Positions 41,360 to 50,394 of a DNA stretch of 64,000 nucleotides are shown here, in pieces. The notes beneath the pieces are model-generated. The model was given only the letters and a program-made list of their open reading frames with translations. It was not told where the DNA came from and did no database searches. Each line of letters opens with the position of its first letter. The first letter of the stretch is position 1. A program made the position numbers and the translations under genes. The stretch is from JABDKJ01 sp964609215 (GTDB lineage Bacteria; Bacteroidota; Bacteroidia; Flavobacteriales_D; JABDKJ01), in the NCBI GenBank assembly GCA_964609215.1, contig CAZSQZ010000006.1, positions 1-64,000 on the forward strand. Direction: 5' to 3'.

Positions 41360-42466
41360 ATGAAAACAATAGCTCTTTACCTATTCTCTATCTTCATCCT
41401 CTTCTCTTGCGGACAAAAACCAACCAGCGAAAAGAGAATTGAAGAACCAATGATGGAAAATAAAGACACCTTAGTTTTAAAGGGAGAAAAACACTTCAAA
41501 AACCTAAGGATGCTCACAAATGGAGGCGACAACGCAGAAGCATATTGGAGTTTTGATGACAACAACTTGGTTTTTCAGGCAAAAAATTCGGAATGGGATG
41601 CAGAATGTGATCAGATTTATGTATTCAATCCAGATAATGATAACCTGATAGAAAACAGACCCAAACTAGTAAGCACAGGAATGGGAAGAACTACTTGTTC
41701 TTATTTTCTACCAGGTAATGAGAGCATTGTTTATGCCTCTACACATCTTGCTGACGAAAACTGTCCAGTTGAACCGGAAAGAAGAGCGGATGGAAAATAT
41801 GTTTGGCCTATTTATGAAAGCTTTGATATTTTCACAGCAGACCTAGAAGGAAATATCCTTTCACAACTTACTGATACACCAGGATATGATGCTGAAGCAA
41901 CAATTTCTCCTGATGGAAAGTTGATTGTTTTCACTTCTATACGTTCAGGTGATCTAGAGCTCTATACAATGAATATTGACGGTAGCAATGTCAGACAGGT
42001 TACTTCAGGCTTAGGATATGATGGTGGTGCTTTCTTTTCACCCGATAGCAAAAAACTTATTTTCAGAGCCTCACGCCCCAAAACAGAAGAGGAAATTAAG
42101 ATTTATAAAGATTTGTTGAAGGAAGGATTGGTTCAACCTACTCAAATGGAATTATTTATCTGCAATGTGGATGGTACTGAGCTAAGACAAATTACCAATT
42201 TGGGTAAGGCAAATTGGGCACCATTCTTTCACCCATCAGGTGAAAAGGTAATCTTCAGTTCTAATCATACCAGTGAGAGAGGATTCCCATTTAACTTGTA
42301 TATGATAGATGTAAATGGTGAAAATCTAGAACAGATTACCTTTGACGAATCTTTTGATTCATTTCCAATGTTTAGTTTTGATGGTAGCAAATTGGTATTC
42401 TCATCAAATCGATTTAATGGAGGTACTAGAGCTACAAATCTTTTCATAGCAGACTGGGTAGATTAA
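41360..42466 (+). CDS. TolB-like WD40/PD40 propeller lipoprotein
   Basis: 368 residues from ATG 41360, which yields a clean lipoprotein signal (MKTIALYLFSIFILFSC, Cys17); an earlier in-frame start at 41324 would bury it. Several PD40 blades are seen: ATISPDGKLIVFTSIRSGDLELY, AFFSPDSKKLIFRASRP, PFFHPSGEKVIFSSNH and PMFSFDGSKLVFSSNR, each with the MDVDG-type IDGSNVRQVT strand. The protein is probably anchored on the periplasmic or outer face and may bind partners or ligands rather than act as Pal-linked TolB. The next gene starts on its stop codon. Confidence 0.87.
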   Translation: MKTIALYLFSIFILFSCGQKPTSEKRIEEPMMENKDTLVLKGEKHFKNLRMLTNGGDNAEAYWSFDDNNLVFQAKNSEWDAECDQIYVFNPDNDNLIENRPKLVSTGMGRTTCSYFLPGNESIVYASTHLADENCPVEPERRADGKYVWPIYESFDIFTADLEGNILSQLTDTPGYDAEATISPDGKLIVFTSIRSGDLELYTMNIDGSNVRQVTSGLGYDGGAFFSPDSKKLIFRASRPKTEEEIKIYKDLLKEGLVQPTQMELFICNVDGTELRQITNLGKANWAPFFHPSGEKVIFSSNHTSERGFPFNLYMIDVNGENLEQITFDESFDSFPMFSFDGSKLVFSSNRFNGGTRATNLFIADWVD

Positions 42467-42759
42467 TGTCTTGGATTAGCAAATTAGAAAATAGATGGGG
42501 AGTAAGTAAGGAAAGAGTTCTGATTATACTTCTTGTTTTTGCATGCACAGGTTTCTCTGTCATGTTTCTGAAGAAACCTATCGTTCATTTTTTTACTCAG
42601 GGAGAAAGCAACACTACCTTTAGTATAATTTACTACATACTTATCTTCCCTATCTACAATTTAATTCTTCTTTTCTACGGTTTTATTTTTGGACAATTTA
42701 AGTGGTTTTGGGATTTTGAGAAGAAGATGTTTAGAAGGTTTTTTAAAAAATCTAATTGA
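42466..42759 (+). CDS. DUF6787 family membrane protein
   Basis: 97 residues with two membrane helices (VLIILLVFACTGFSVMFL and IIYYILIFPIYNLILLFYGFIFG). The C-terminal signature GQFKWFWDFEKKMFRRF is characteristic of this small Bacteroidota family of unknown function. It overlaps the propeller lipoprotein stop by one base and is surely in the same transcript. Confidence 0.82.
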   Translation: MSWISKLENRWGVSKERVLIILLVFACTGFSVMFLKKPIVHFFTQGESNTTFSIIYYILIFPIYNLILLFYGFIFGQFKWFWDFEKKMFRRFFKKSN

Positions 42760-43066
42760 GCAAAGTCATGCCATTAAAGGCTTTCCTATCTGTATTAATA
42801 TTGAGTTTTACAATTGCATTTGACTTACGATTACTTTTACTTTATCTTTACAACATCAAATTAATCAAAGGATTAATAAACGGTCTCTTTTTTTACCATT
42901 GTGTTGCGTACTAACCAAAATAAAACTGCAACACGCACCAATAAAAATCATTGTTTATCCAGCCTAACACTTTGTTTTAATCCAAAACTATTAAAATCTT
43001 CATTCCATATTAACTGGATTTTTATTGCTTTTTATCATATATTTACCCTACTATAAAGCAGGTAAA
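42760..43066. other. 307-nt non-coding stretch
   Basis: AT-rich and without a credible gene on either strand. The only structure noted is a 7-bp inverted repeat, GTGTTGC (42901-42907) and GCAACAC (42928-42934), with a 20-nt loop. It has no T-run and its role is unknown. Confidence 0.5.
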
Positions 43067-43609
43067 ATGAAAAATATATTTATTACCCTATTATTTGTTG
43101 GTCTGATCAGTGCTGCATTTGGCCAAAACTCAAAGAAAATTTCAATTGTAAGCTTTGAAGCTCGAATTGAAGCAAGTTGCGATAAAATACCTGGCATTGA
43201 AGATCTTGAATTCGCAACAAAATGTAAAAAAGGAGGAATTGAAATTTCTCATTTAGATCAAAGAGTTTCTGGAGGTTGCAGTAGTAATATTTTAAGAACC
43301 GTTACGGTAACTGATGCCTGTGGAAATTCAAAGAATTTTGAACAAATTATAGAAGTAAGAGATACTGAAAAACCAAAATTTTTAGTGCTTCCTCCAGACT
43401 TAACATTTAACAATCGAGTTGAATATAGAGATTCACCTCATACCAAATTCCCTCAGGTATTTGACAACTGTTCTTCTGAAATTATTCAGGAAGAAAAAGT
43501 CTATGACGATTACAAAGACGGTGAGGCAAAGATTTTTAAGACCTATATTGCTATTGATGGTTGCGGAAATAAAGCAACGCATACGCAAGAAATTACTTTT
43601 ATACTATAA
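43067..43609 (+). CDS. small exported HYR-like protein
   Basis: 180 residues from ATG 43067, which gives the signal peptide MKNIFITLLFVGLISAAFGQ; an in-frame start at 43025 would put a poor leader before it. The mature part has an HYR-like arrangement: TVTDACGNSKNFEQIIEVRDTEKP, FLVLPPDLTF, FDNCSSEIIQEEKVY and IDGCGNKATHTQEITF. Paired cysteines could form disulfides. It has no T9SS sorting domain, so it probably stays periplasmic or is released. Its fold echoes the repeats of the giant adhesin at 52035-59402. A terminator follows. Confidence 0.78.
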   Translation: MKNIFITLLFVGLISAAFGQNSKKISIVSFEARIEASCDKIPGIEDLEFATKCKKGGIEISHLDQRVSGGCSSNILRTVTVTDACGNSKNFEQIIEVRDTEKPKFLVLPPDLTFNNRVEYRDSPHTKFPQVFDNCSSEIIQEEKVYDDYKDGEAKIFKTYIAIDGCGNKATHTQEITFIL

Positions 43610-43640
43610 TTCTCAATATTAGTATAAGCAAACAACATTG

Positions 43641-43669
43641 AAAAAAGCCTTTTTTAAAGGGCTTTTTTT
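43641..43669 (+). terminator. intrinsic terminator after the HYR-like gene
   Basis: AAAAAAGCC (43641-43649) pairs with GGCTTTTTT (43660-43668), followed by a T-run. It lies 32 nt after the stop codon at 43609. Confidence 0.85.
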
Positions 43670-43822
43670 GTGCTTTAATCCCAGATATACTTCATTTCAT
43701 CCATTATTCCTTTTGTTTTAAACAATGAATGGGAATGTTCGTATAAACAAGAAATTGCGTTAAGCGAATTTGATTTTAATAGTTAATTTAGAGGCTTTTA
43801 GCTTTTTACTAATAAACACGAC

Positions 43823-46800
43823 ATGATTAGAGGATTACTCACTTTAATGTTAAGTTTTATCACCATTATTGGAATAGGACAAGTAACTACAACCACAATA
43901 GGTTCTGGATCTTACACGGATCCTACCAATTGGGATAACGGAGTTCCAACTAGTTCAGATACTGCTATTGTTATGAACGACATGGTTCTTACATTAACAA
44001 GAAGTGTAGCAAATATTAATATTCTTTCAGGAGCAAGTGTAACTCTTGATCCAGGATCTAGATTAAACGTTAATAATTTATGTGATATTGAATTAGGAGG
44101 TCTTTTAAATAACAATGATCTTTTTGTTTGTCTAGGAGATTATATTCTAGATGGAGAGCATAGTGGATCTGGTTTAATTCGTTTTTCGACAGGAGGAAAT
44201 ATTTCAGGAATTGGAGATTGTACCAATACAGATAGAGTTTCTATTGTTGGCTCTGACAGAACAATTTTAGCAGGCTCGGACCTTTCTTTTGATAATCTAA
44301 GAATGACTTTATTTGATGGAATTACAGTAACTAATAATGGTAATGTTTCTGTTTCTGACTTAAGAGGTCAATCAGGTGGTGAAACTTGGGTAAATAATAC
44401 CGATGCTGTTTTAAGTGCAGATCAAATTGCTATTAGTATTCTTCTAGATGCATCCGCAACTGGAAATACTGTTTCCTTGAATGACAATACAAATATCACC
44501 ACAAATGTTCTTGCGACCATAACAGGAGAATATTATAATTTAGAAATTAATGGGAATGGAAATAAACGTTTAAGGGGTGACATAACCATTTTAAATGATT
44601 TAACCCTAAATAGTGCAACATTACAAGTTCAACGTTCAGGTGTAATATTTGATGTAATTATCAATGGAGATTGGATAAACAATGGAGGTGAATTTGACCC
44701 TTCGGCAGGAAATGTAACATTTGCTGGATCTGATCAAAATTTGAACATTAATACAGGAACCGAGGTTTTTTTCAATGTTAACTTTTTTAACTCCGGAACC
44801 CTTACCCAAAATGGAGGCATTGTTATTCTAAATGACCTTTCTTTTACTGCAAATTATGACCATAACGGAAGCACAACTACTCTTCTTGGGGATTTTTTGA
44901 ACTCAGGAAATTATATTGCTAGTAATGGAACAATATCAATGTCAGGATTTACAAATCAAGATATTGATGGACCGACTACTTTCCATAACTTAACCATTAA
45001 TAATTTTAGCGCAGTTAATATCAATTCTGGTACTTCGGAAATTTTTGGAACATTGACTTTAGCAGGTGGAACACTTAATACCAATAATGAACTTGTCATA
45101 GCGAGCGATCTATTCAGTACAGGAAGAGTTGGACCAGTAACGGGTGGGTCAATTAATGGAGATGTAACTGTTCAAAGGTTTTTTGATCCTATTTTCCAAG
45201 GATGGCATCAATTGGGTGTAGCAACTACTGGTAGCACATTGCAAGACTGGAATGATGATTTTATTACCACAGGGTTTCCGGGATCTGATTTCCCTACTTT
45301 CCCATTTAACAATGTAGTGAGTTATGACGAGAGCCTTCCTGGTGACAGAGATATTGGATTGCTAGGTGCTACTAATATTACTGATCCCGTCAATATCGGT
45401 GAAGGGCGTAGAGTCTTCCTTGATAATGAAGAAATGTTAATTGAGACTGTTGGACCTATTCATGTTGGTGACTTTAACTTTAATGTCACTTTCAATGCCG
45501 ATCTTGGAGATGCGGATGATGGTTGGAATTTAGTTTCAAATCCTTATGCCTCTGCAATAGATTGGGATTCTGGAGATTGGACAAGAGTAGATGTAAACGA
45601 TGCAATATATGTTTGGGATGGAGATTTAGGTTTGTATAATAGCTATATAGCAGGTATATCTACCAATGGAGGGTCTAATGTTATTCCAAGTTCGCAAGCA
45701 TTCTGGATTCAAACTAATGATAATACTGCTGCAGCCCCTTCTCTAATCATAACAGAGGAGGATAAAACAATTGACAATGGCACATTTAAAAATGCTCAGG
45801 ATCTTGATATAATTAACCTTTATGTTGAAAATGGAACATCTAAGGATCAAATAGCTATTGTTATTCGAGAAGATGCTTCTGCAAGTTTTGATAGTAATTA
45901 CGATGCCTATAAATTTTATACTGAAACTGGAATCCCGAATTTGGCTAGTGTCGCTTCTGATAGTAGTGAATTATCCATTAACTCAATACCTTCCTTAAGT
46001 GAGGATATAAGTATTCCATTAAAGATAGTCGCTGAGCCTGGTCAATATTCAATAAGAACCTATGATGACATTAGCATTCCTGCAACTTCTTGTGCGGTAA
46101 TAGAGGACTTGGTAACAGGTGAATCAATTCCATTGAGTGTAAATCAAAGTATTGACTTTGATTGGACGGGAACATCTATGATTGAACCCAGATTTGTACT
46201 TCATTTAACTGCAAGTGCTCAACTCGATCTAAATAATGTTTCATGTGTAGACCTGAATGATGGTTTTGCAAGCGTTATGGGTAATCAAGATGGACCTTGG
46301 GATTATACATGGTATGATGGAGATGGAAACGTCTTGTTTCAAGATCTAAATCAGAGTGCAGCTTCTCAAATTGAAAATCTTTCACCTGGGTTTTATTCTG
46401 TGGAAGTGTTAGGTTCTAGCAGTTGCGGTAATGATATAATAAACTTTGAAATCCAAAATGCTTTTGAAAGTGCGTTTAGCATTATAGACAGCTCATTTGA
46501 TGATTGTAACTCACTATCTAATGGTTCGGTAGAGTTCGAACTTACAAATCTAGATGAAAGCATAGAATGGAATATTGAGCTCCTTGATGGTAACAATAAT
46601 ATAGTAATAGAAGAAATATTGGGAAGCGGAAATTGGGCCTATTCAGATTTAATTGGAGACAATTATACACTGAAGGCTACCAATGCATGTGATGAGTTTG
46701 AAGAAATATTTTCACTTGAGGATGAAAATGCGGTTTCAGCTGATTTTGAAAGCAATTTAGAAGTCATTAACTTATCAATGGGACAAACTCTTATGTTATC

Positions 46801-47245
46801 TAATATAACAGCTAATGCAACAACACATTTCTGGGATTTTGGAGATGGCTCTAGTAGTATTGATTTAAACCCAGTTCACGAGTATACTGCTGTTGGAACC
46901 TATAATGTTAGTTTAACTTCCTCAAATGGATTATGTTCAGATACAAAAACAATCGAGATTGAAGTTATAGATCAGGTAACAGGAATAGATGAGCTAAGCT
47001 CTAGCAATTTCAAGGTCTTTGTTAATGACGATAATAGAGTAGTAATAGCTCATGATGTATATATTGAAGGACCTATTAAAATAGAAATTGTGAATTACGC
47101 TGGTCAGATTGTTTACAGTAATTCTATTTCTAAGTTTGATCATTATTTGGCTTTACCTGAATTAAATGTAACTGAGTCTATTTATCTAATTTCTATGGTG
47201 AAAGGAAAAGAAAATATTTTTACCAAAAAGATTAGTTTAAAATAA
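43823..47245 (+). CDS. large surface protein with PKD domain and T9SS sorting domain
   Basis: 1140 residues. A signal peptide (ending IGIGQ) precedes a beta-helix-like N-terminal region (GSYTDPTNWDNGVPTSSDTAIV, LSGASVTLDPGSRLNV, NGDWINNGGEFDPSAGNVTFAG) common in Bacteroidota surface proteins. A middle segment of unknown fold (GWNLVSNPYASAIDW, SQAFWIQTNDN) follows, then an SprB-like strand region (SCVDLNDGFASVMGNQDGPW) and a PKD domain (THFWDFGDGSSSIDLNPVHEY). A degenerate type A T9SS domain ends the protein (FKVFVNDDNRVVIA, IEIVNYAGQIVYS, TKKISLK). It is likely an adhesin or matrix protein. It stands alone between two terminators. Confidence 0.85.
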   Translation: MIRGLLTLMLSFITIIGIGQVTTTTIGSGSYTDPTNWDNGVPTSSDTAIVMNDMVLTLTRSVANINILSGASVTLDPGSRLNVNNLCDIELGGLLNNNDLFVCLGDYILDGEHSGSGLIRFSTGGNISGIGDCTNTDRVSIVGSDRTILAGSDLSFDNLRMTLFDGITVTNNGNVSVSDLRGQSGGETWVNNTDAVLSADQIAISILLDASATGNTVSLNDNTNITTNVLATITGEYYNLEINGNGNKRLRGDITILNDLTLNSATLQVQRSGVIFDVIINGDWINNGGEFDPSAGNVTFAGSDQNLNINTGTEVFFNVNFFNSGTLTQNGGIVILNDLSFTANYDHNGSTTTLLGDFLNSGNYIASNGTISMSGFTNQDIDGPTTFHNLTINNFSAVNINSGTSEIFGTLTLAGGTLNTNNELVIASDLFSTGRVGPVTGGSINGDVTVQRFFDPIFQGWHQLGVATTGSTLQDWNDDFITTGFPGSDFPTFPFNNVVSYDESLPGDRDIGLLGATNITDPVNIGEGRRVFLDNEEMLIETVGPIHVGDFNFNVTFNADLGDADDGWNLVSNPYASAIDWDSGDWTRVDVNDAIYVWDGDLGLYNSYIAGISTNGGSNVIPSSQAFWIQTNDNTAAAPSLIITEEDKTIDNGTFKNAQDLDIINLYVENGTSKDQIAIVIREDASASFDSNYDAYKFYTETGIPNLASVASDSSELSINSIPSLSEDISIPLKIVAEPGQYSIRTYDDISIPATSCAVIEDLVTGESIPLSVNQSIDFDWTGTSMIEPRFVLHLTASAQLDLNNVSCVDLNDGFASVMGNQDGPWDYTWYDGDGNVLFQDLNQSAASQIENLSPGFYSVEVLGSSSCGNDIINFEIQNAFESAFSIIDSSFDDCNSLSNGSVEFELTNLDESIEWNIELLDGNNNIVIEEILGSGNWAYSDLIGDNYTLKATNACDEFEEIFSLEDENAVSADFESNLEVINLSMGQTLMLSNITANATTHFWDFGDGSSSIDLNPVHEYTAVGTYNVSLTSSNGLCSDTKTIEIEVIDQVTGIDELSSSNFKVFVNDDNRVVIAHDVYIEGPIKIEIVNYAGQIVYSNSISKFDHYLALPELNVTESIYLISMVKGKENIFTKKISLK

Positions 47246-47264
47246 ACCGACATTAAATAATATT

Positions 47265-47289
47265 AAAAGGGCCTTAGAGGCCCTTTTTT
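47265..47289. terminator. bidirectional intrinsic terminator
   Basis: A perfect 9-bp stem, AAAAGGGCC (47265-47273) with GGCCCTTTT (47279-47287), a 5-nt loop and a T-run on the right; the A-run on the left gives a short T-run on the minus strand. It separates the T9SS gene from the convergent DUF1704 gene, whose stop codon it overlaps. Confidence 0.9.
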
Positions 47290-48424
47290 ATTTTAAACCC
47301 TTAATGATGTAATCAGTAATATCGGATGGCTTGGTCGCATTCTTAAATACTTTGGTAATATAAAGTGGTTTATCTATCAGACCTTTGCTCATCATATGCT
47401 CAATTATTGGTAGAAATCTTAAACTGGTTTTACCAATAAGCAAATTTTCCAATCCGTTTCCAGCCTTTTGATGTCTCCTTAATTCCGCAAAACCTTTTAG
47501 ATACAAATGATCTTTTGTGCATCCTCCACCTCTAAAGATTCTTGTAGCCATATAAAAGGCATCATTTTCCATTAAACCTCCCTCCTCTCTTAAATACATG
47601 AAAATTTTTCCGAAAGAATCTCCGTTAATCATTTTATGGATAGCCATTACCCGCAGAGCCAATTCCTTTATTCTATCAACGCTTAAATATCCAGACATAT
47701 ATTCTGCAATTATGGCTAGGCCTTCTTGCGTCTTTGTAAACAATGGTAAACCCGTTCTAAATATTTTTAACCTCTGTAAATTAGAATTTGCTGTGGTGAC
47801 CATATGAACTCCTATTTCATGATGCGCAGTACCAAAGAGGGTATTGGAATTGAATGACGCTCCTTGCTTAATCAGAACTTGTCTCTTTCTATTCTTAACC
47901 ATTGCTTTCGAAACAATTTTTTTTGTCACCAAAATTTCTGCATCAAAACCATAGTCTTTGACCATTTCAGAAAACACCTCATAGGCTTTTAAATAACCCA
48001 CATGCTCCCCATTTTCTTTTTCCTCATTTGGACAATAGAGAATAAAAGAAGCATTATCCACATCTCTTTTCTGAGGTTCTCCAAAGTATCTCAAATTCTG
48101 ATCTAGAAATTTATTTGTCCCCAGTTCAAGAATAATGTCTATTCGTTGACAAAAGGATTGGATTGTCTGCTCGTATAAATGCTCAATTTTGTCATCCTTT
48201 ATTTTCTCAATAGGAATGCGATTAAGGCTCCTTTTTATGGAACCAAGACCAGTTGAATTTGATTTATACTTAAACTGAGGCGTATACTTTCCTCTGGACT
48301 TAAGGAACTTTTGCCTCTCCGTCTCTACATTTGTAGGGTTAATAAAATTTAGAATCTCAATATCCTTCGCTAACTGAAATAAATTTTCATCTATCTCTTT
48401 TAAATCAGCACTAATCTCTCCCAT
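47288..48424 (-). CDS. DUF1704 (QEGLA-motif, MATCAP-like) zinc metallopeptidase
   Basis: 378 residues, cytoplasmic, no signal. The zinc-binding HExxxH motif is HEIGVH at 202-207, and the family's QEGLA motif at 233-237 (Gln233, Glu234) supplies a probable third ligand. Other conserved parts are VLIKQGASFNSNT and GLPLFTKTQ. These proteins were named 'flavohemoglobin expression-modulating QEGLA motif' proteins. Eukaryotic members (MATCAP/TMCP) are carboxypeptidases that trim tubulin tails. The gene lies 6 nt after an N-formylglutamate-amidohydrolase-like gene and an ATP-grasp gene, a combination that suggests making and trimming of peptide-like amide bonds. The substrate is unknown. Confidence 0.88.
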   Translation of the reverse strand: MGEISADLKEIDENLFQLAKDIEILNFINPTNVETERQKFLKSRGKYTPQFKYKSNSTGLGSIKRSLNRIPIEKIKDDKIEHLYEQTIQSFCQRIDIILELGTNKFLDQNLRYFGEPQKRDVDNASFILYCPNEEKENGEHVGYLKAYEVFSEMVKDYGFDAEILVTKKIVSKAMVKNRKRQVLIKQGASFNSNTLFGTAHHEIGVHMVTTANSNLQRLKIFRTGLPLFTKTQEGLAIIAEYMSGYLSVDRIKELALRVMAIHKMINGDSFGKIFMYLREEGGLMENDAFYMATRIFRGGGCTKDHLYLKGFAELRRHQKAGNGLENLLIGKTSLRFLPIIEHMMSKGLIDKPLYITKVFKNATKPSDITDYIIKGLK

Positions 48425-48430
48425 TTACCA

Positions 48431-49252
48431 TTAGCTTAATTCATTCTGTAGAAAAAAGGTCTCTGCATGAGATTTCATCGCTTTTCCCAACTGATTAGAA
48501 ACCCCATCTACTATATCTTGATAAATTTCTCCCGTTAACTCATCGCAATAAACTTTACTAATCTCTGTAGCCAATACAAGAGTATTAGAAAAGCGCTCAG
48601 TAATTTGTTTAAGTTGATACCCTCTGCCCATAAAAACATCATTTATGGCAGTTTCATTTATATTTCTTGGAATAGTTATTTTTCCCAGTAAATTAGCCCA
48701 ACTTTGAATTTCATCCTTCCATTTTACCTGGTCAATTAACTCTGTACCAATATTAAACTCAGGAACTTTTCTATCATGCCTTTTCCAATTATAAGAATGC
48801 ATGTCATAAAGCACTACCTTCCCAAACTCTGCCTCTAACTTTTGAATAAGTGCATTTAACACAAGGTAATAATCACCATGTTTTCCAAGACTTCTTTCCT
48901 TCTCTTCTAAAGTTAAAGCCTCACTCCAGCAATCTTCACCCCACGCAGTTTCATAAACTGCATTCTCTGGCCCTCTATTAAGGTCATATTCAAAACGAGA
49001 GTCCAGCCCCTTAAGGAAAATAGGAGCAGCGCTAACCATCTGACCAGTGCGCGGGTCTTCTTCATACCATCTTTGTAAGAGAGATTTTAGTGTTTTGGCC
49101 TTCAATTCTTCTCTAAAGCCTCCCCCATCATGAATTGCTGTGGCAACCCAAGGAAGGTATTCGCTTATTCTTATATGGAACCCATTATCATCACTGTTGG
49201 CCTCAAAACATTCACGGTTCTCTATCTTTCTTATAATCTCTTCAACACTCAT
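48431..49252 (-). CDS. N-formylglutamate amidohydrolase-like protein
   Basis: 273 residues, cytoplasmic. The FGase zinc-hydrolase core is visible: VATAIHDGGGFREEL (metal-binding His), SRFEYDLNRGPENAVY, VLYDMHSYNWKRH (D.HS motif) and FNIGTELI. It is related to enzymes that cleave N-formylglutamate, but family members also act on other N-acyl or peptide amides. No hut (histidine degradation) gene is nearby, which argues against the canonical role. It overlaps the ATP-grasp gene by 4 nt and is followed by the DUF1704 gene. Confidence 0.85.
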   Translation of the reverse strand: MSVEEIIRKIENRECFEANSDDNGFHIRISEYLPWVATAIHDGGGFREELKAKTLKSLLQRWYEEDPRTGQMVSAAPIFLKGLDSRFEYDLNRGPENAVYETAWGEDCWSEALTLEEKERSLGKHGDYYLVLNALIQKLEAEFGKVVLYDMHSYNWKRHDRKVPEFNIGTELIDQVKWKDEIQSWANLLGKITIPRNINETAINDVFMGRGYQLKQITERFSNTLVLATEISKVYCDELTGEIYQDIVDGVSNQLGKAMKSHAETFFLQNELS

Positions 49253-50277
49253 TCTGTAGAAGATACTGTTTGCCTAAATTCTTGTTTTCTAATTCTGGCC
49301 GTTTCTTTGAAGCGAACCATATCTTCAGCATAGTCAATTATTTGCTTTTCAAGCTTAACACGGTTCATTTTATTGATATAATTGATACCTCCGGGACTAC
49401 AAACATTTACTTCAATTAGCTTTCCGCCAATAATATCAAGGCCCACAAAATAAAGCCCATCTTGAACTAACTTTGGTCCAATAATCTTACACATTCTCTT
49501 TTCCTCTTTGGTCAAAATATGTTTAACCTCTTTTCCTCCAGCTGATATGTTTGATCTCAGTTCTCCAGAAGCTGGTACCCTTCTTACTGCGCCAATTGGT
49601 TCGCCATGCAGCATTAAAACTCTCGTATCTCCCTTTTCTGCTCCTTCAACATAGTTTTGCAAAATGACATAATTCCCTCCTTGCTCCTTTCCAACATAAA
49701 AGTCTAGCAGAGAATTGATATTTGATGAGGCTCCTTTTTCCAATACAATTACACCAGAACCACCAAAACCATTCAATGGTTTCATTATCATTCTATCTGT
49801 CTCGGATTCCTCAATAATTTGCCTCAGATATTTAATATTCTTAGACACATAAGTCTTTGGAATAATTTCATTGTTAGGATCGTAAAATGCCGCTGTGTAA
49901 AGCTTGTTATTTGCCATTCTAAGTCCGTCAATGTCATTAACAATAAAAGTATCTCCCTTAACAGAATCCAAGAAGTTAAGCATTATAGGATCTAAAGGTG
50001 GCTCCGCCCTCATGAAGATAACATCAAAACCAGCAAGAGGAAGCATTTTTTCCTTCATCTCAGTATTCCTATAAAAACTATTATAAGAAGAACTTGGTTT
50101 TTTCTTTTTTATAACCTGACAAAGACCTAGAGCAATACTATCCCTAATAGTTAACATATTTGGAGTAGTAATGGCCACTGTATAGCCTCTAAGGCAACAC
50201 TCTCTTATAATTCTTAAGGTTGAATCCTTTTGTGGATTTATTCTCTCCCAAGGATACATTATGAAACAGATATTCAT
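49249..50277 (-). CDS. ATP-grasp ligase (GshB-like)
   Basis: 342 residues. The N-terminal CFIMYPWERINPQKDSTLRI and the ATP-grasp core match the glutathione synthetase family: DRMIMKPLNGFGGSGVIVLE for ATP binding, GGKEVKHILTKEEKRM, and GLDIIGGKLIEVNVCSPGG for the metal/substrate loop. It should join a carboxylate to an amine with ATP. There is no gshA gene in the window and the two overlapping neighbours are amide hydrolases, so the product is more likely an unusual peptide or amide than glutathione. The start ATG 50277 heads the three-gene unit. Confidence 0.85.
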   Translation of the reverse strand: MNICFIMYPWERINPQKDSTLRIIRECCLRGYTVAITTPNMLTIRDSIALGLCQVIKKKKPSSSYNSFYRNTEMKEKMLPLAGFDVIFMRAEPPLDPIMLNFLDSVKGDTFIVNDIDGLRMANNKLYTAAFYDPNNEIIPKTYVSKNIKYLRQIIEESETDRMIMKPLNGFGGSGVIVLEKGASSNINSLLDFYVGKEQGGNYVILQNYVEGAEKGDTRVLMLHGEPIGAVRRVPASGELRSNISAGGKEVKHILTKEEKRMCKIIGPKLVQDGLYFVGLDIIGGKLIEVNVCSPGGINYINKMNRVKLEKQIIDYAEDMVRFKETARIRKQEFRQTVSSTE

Positions 50278-50341
50278 AGTTAGAAGATTGGTATTTCGAA
50301 AATATAATTTTCTCTCTTATCCAATACAAAAATTGGCAAAT

Positions 50342-50373
50342 AAAAAAGCCCTCTTGATATATTCAAGAAGGCT
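50342..50373 (-). terminator. intrinsic terminator of the small T9SS gene
   Basis: Minus-strand arms AGCCTTCTTGA (50373-50363) and TCAAGAGGGCT (50357-50347) pair with one mismatch, followed by TTTTTT (50347-50342). It lies 22 nt after the stop of the gene at 50395. Confidence 0.82.
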
Positions 50374-50394
50374 AATTCATTGATAAATGAAATA

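Noticed and set aside
42901..42934. Terminator or riboswitch in the 307-nt gap
   Set aside because: The only inverted repeat is 7 bp with a 20-nt loop and no T-run.
49249..50277. Plain glutathione synthetase
   Set aside because: It has the fold, but there is no gshA in the window and the overlapping amidohydrolase and DUF1704 genes point to another product; glutathione synthesis is not excluded, only not supported.
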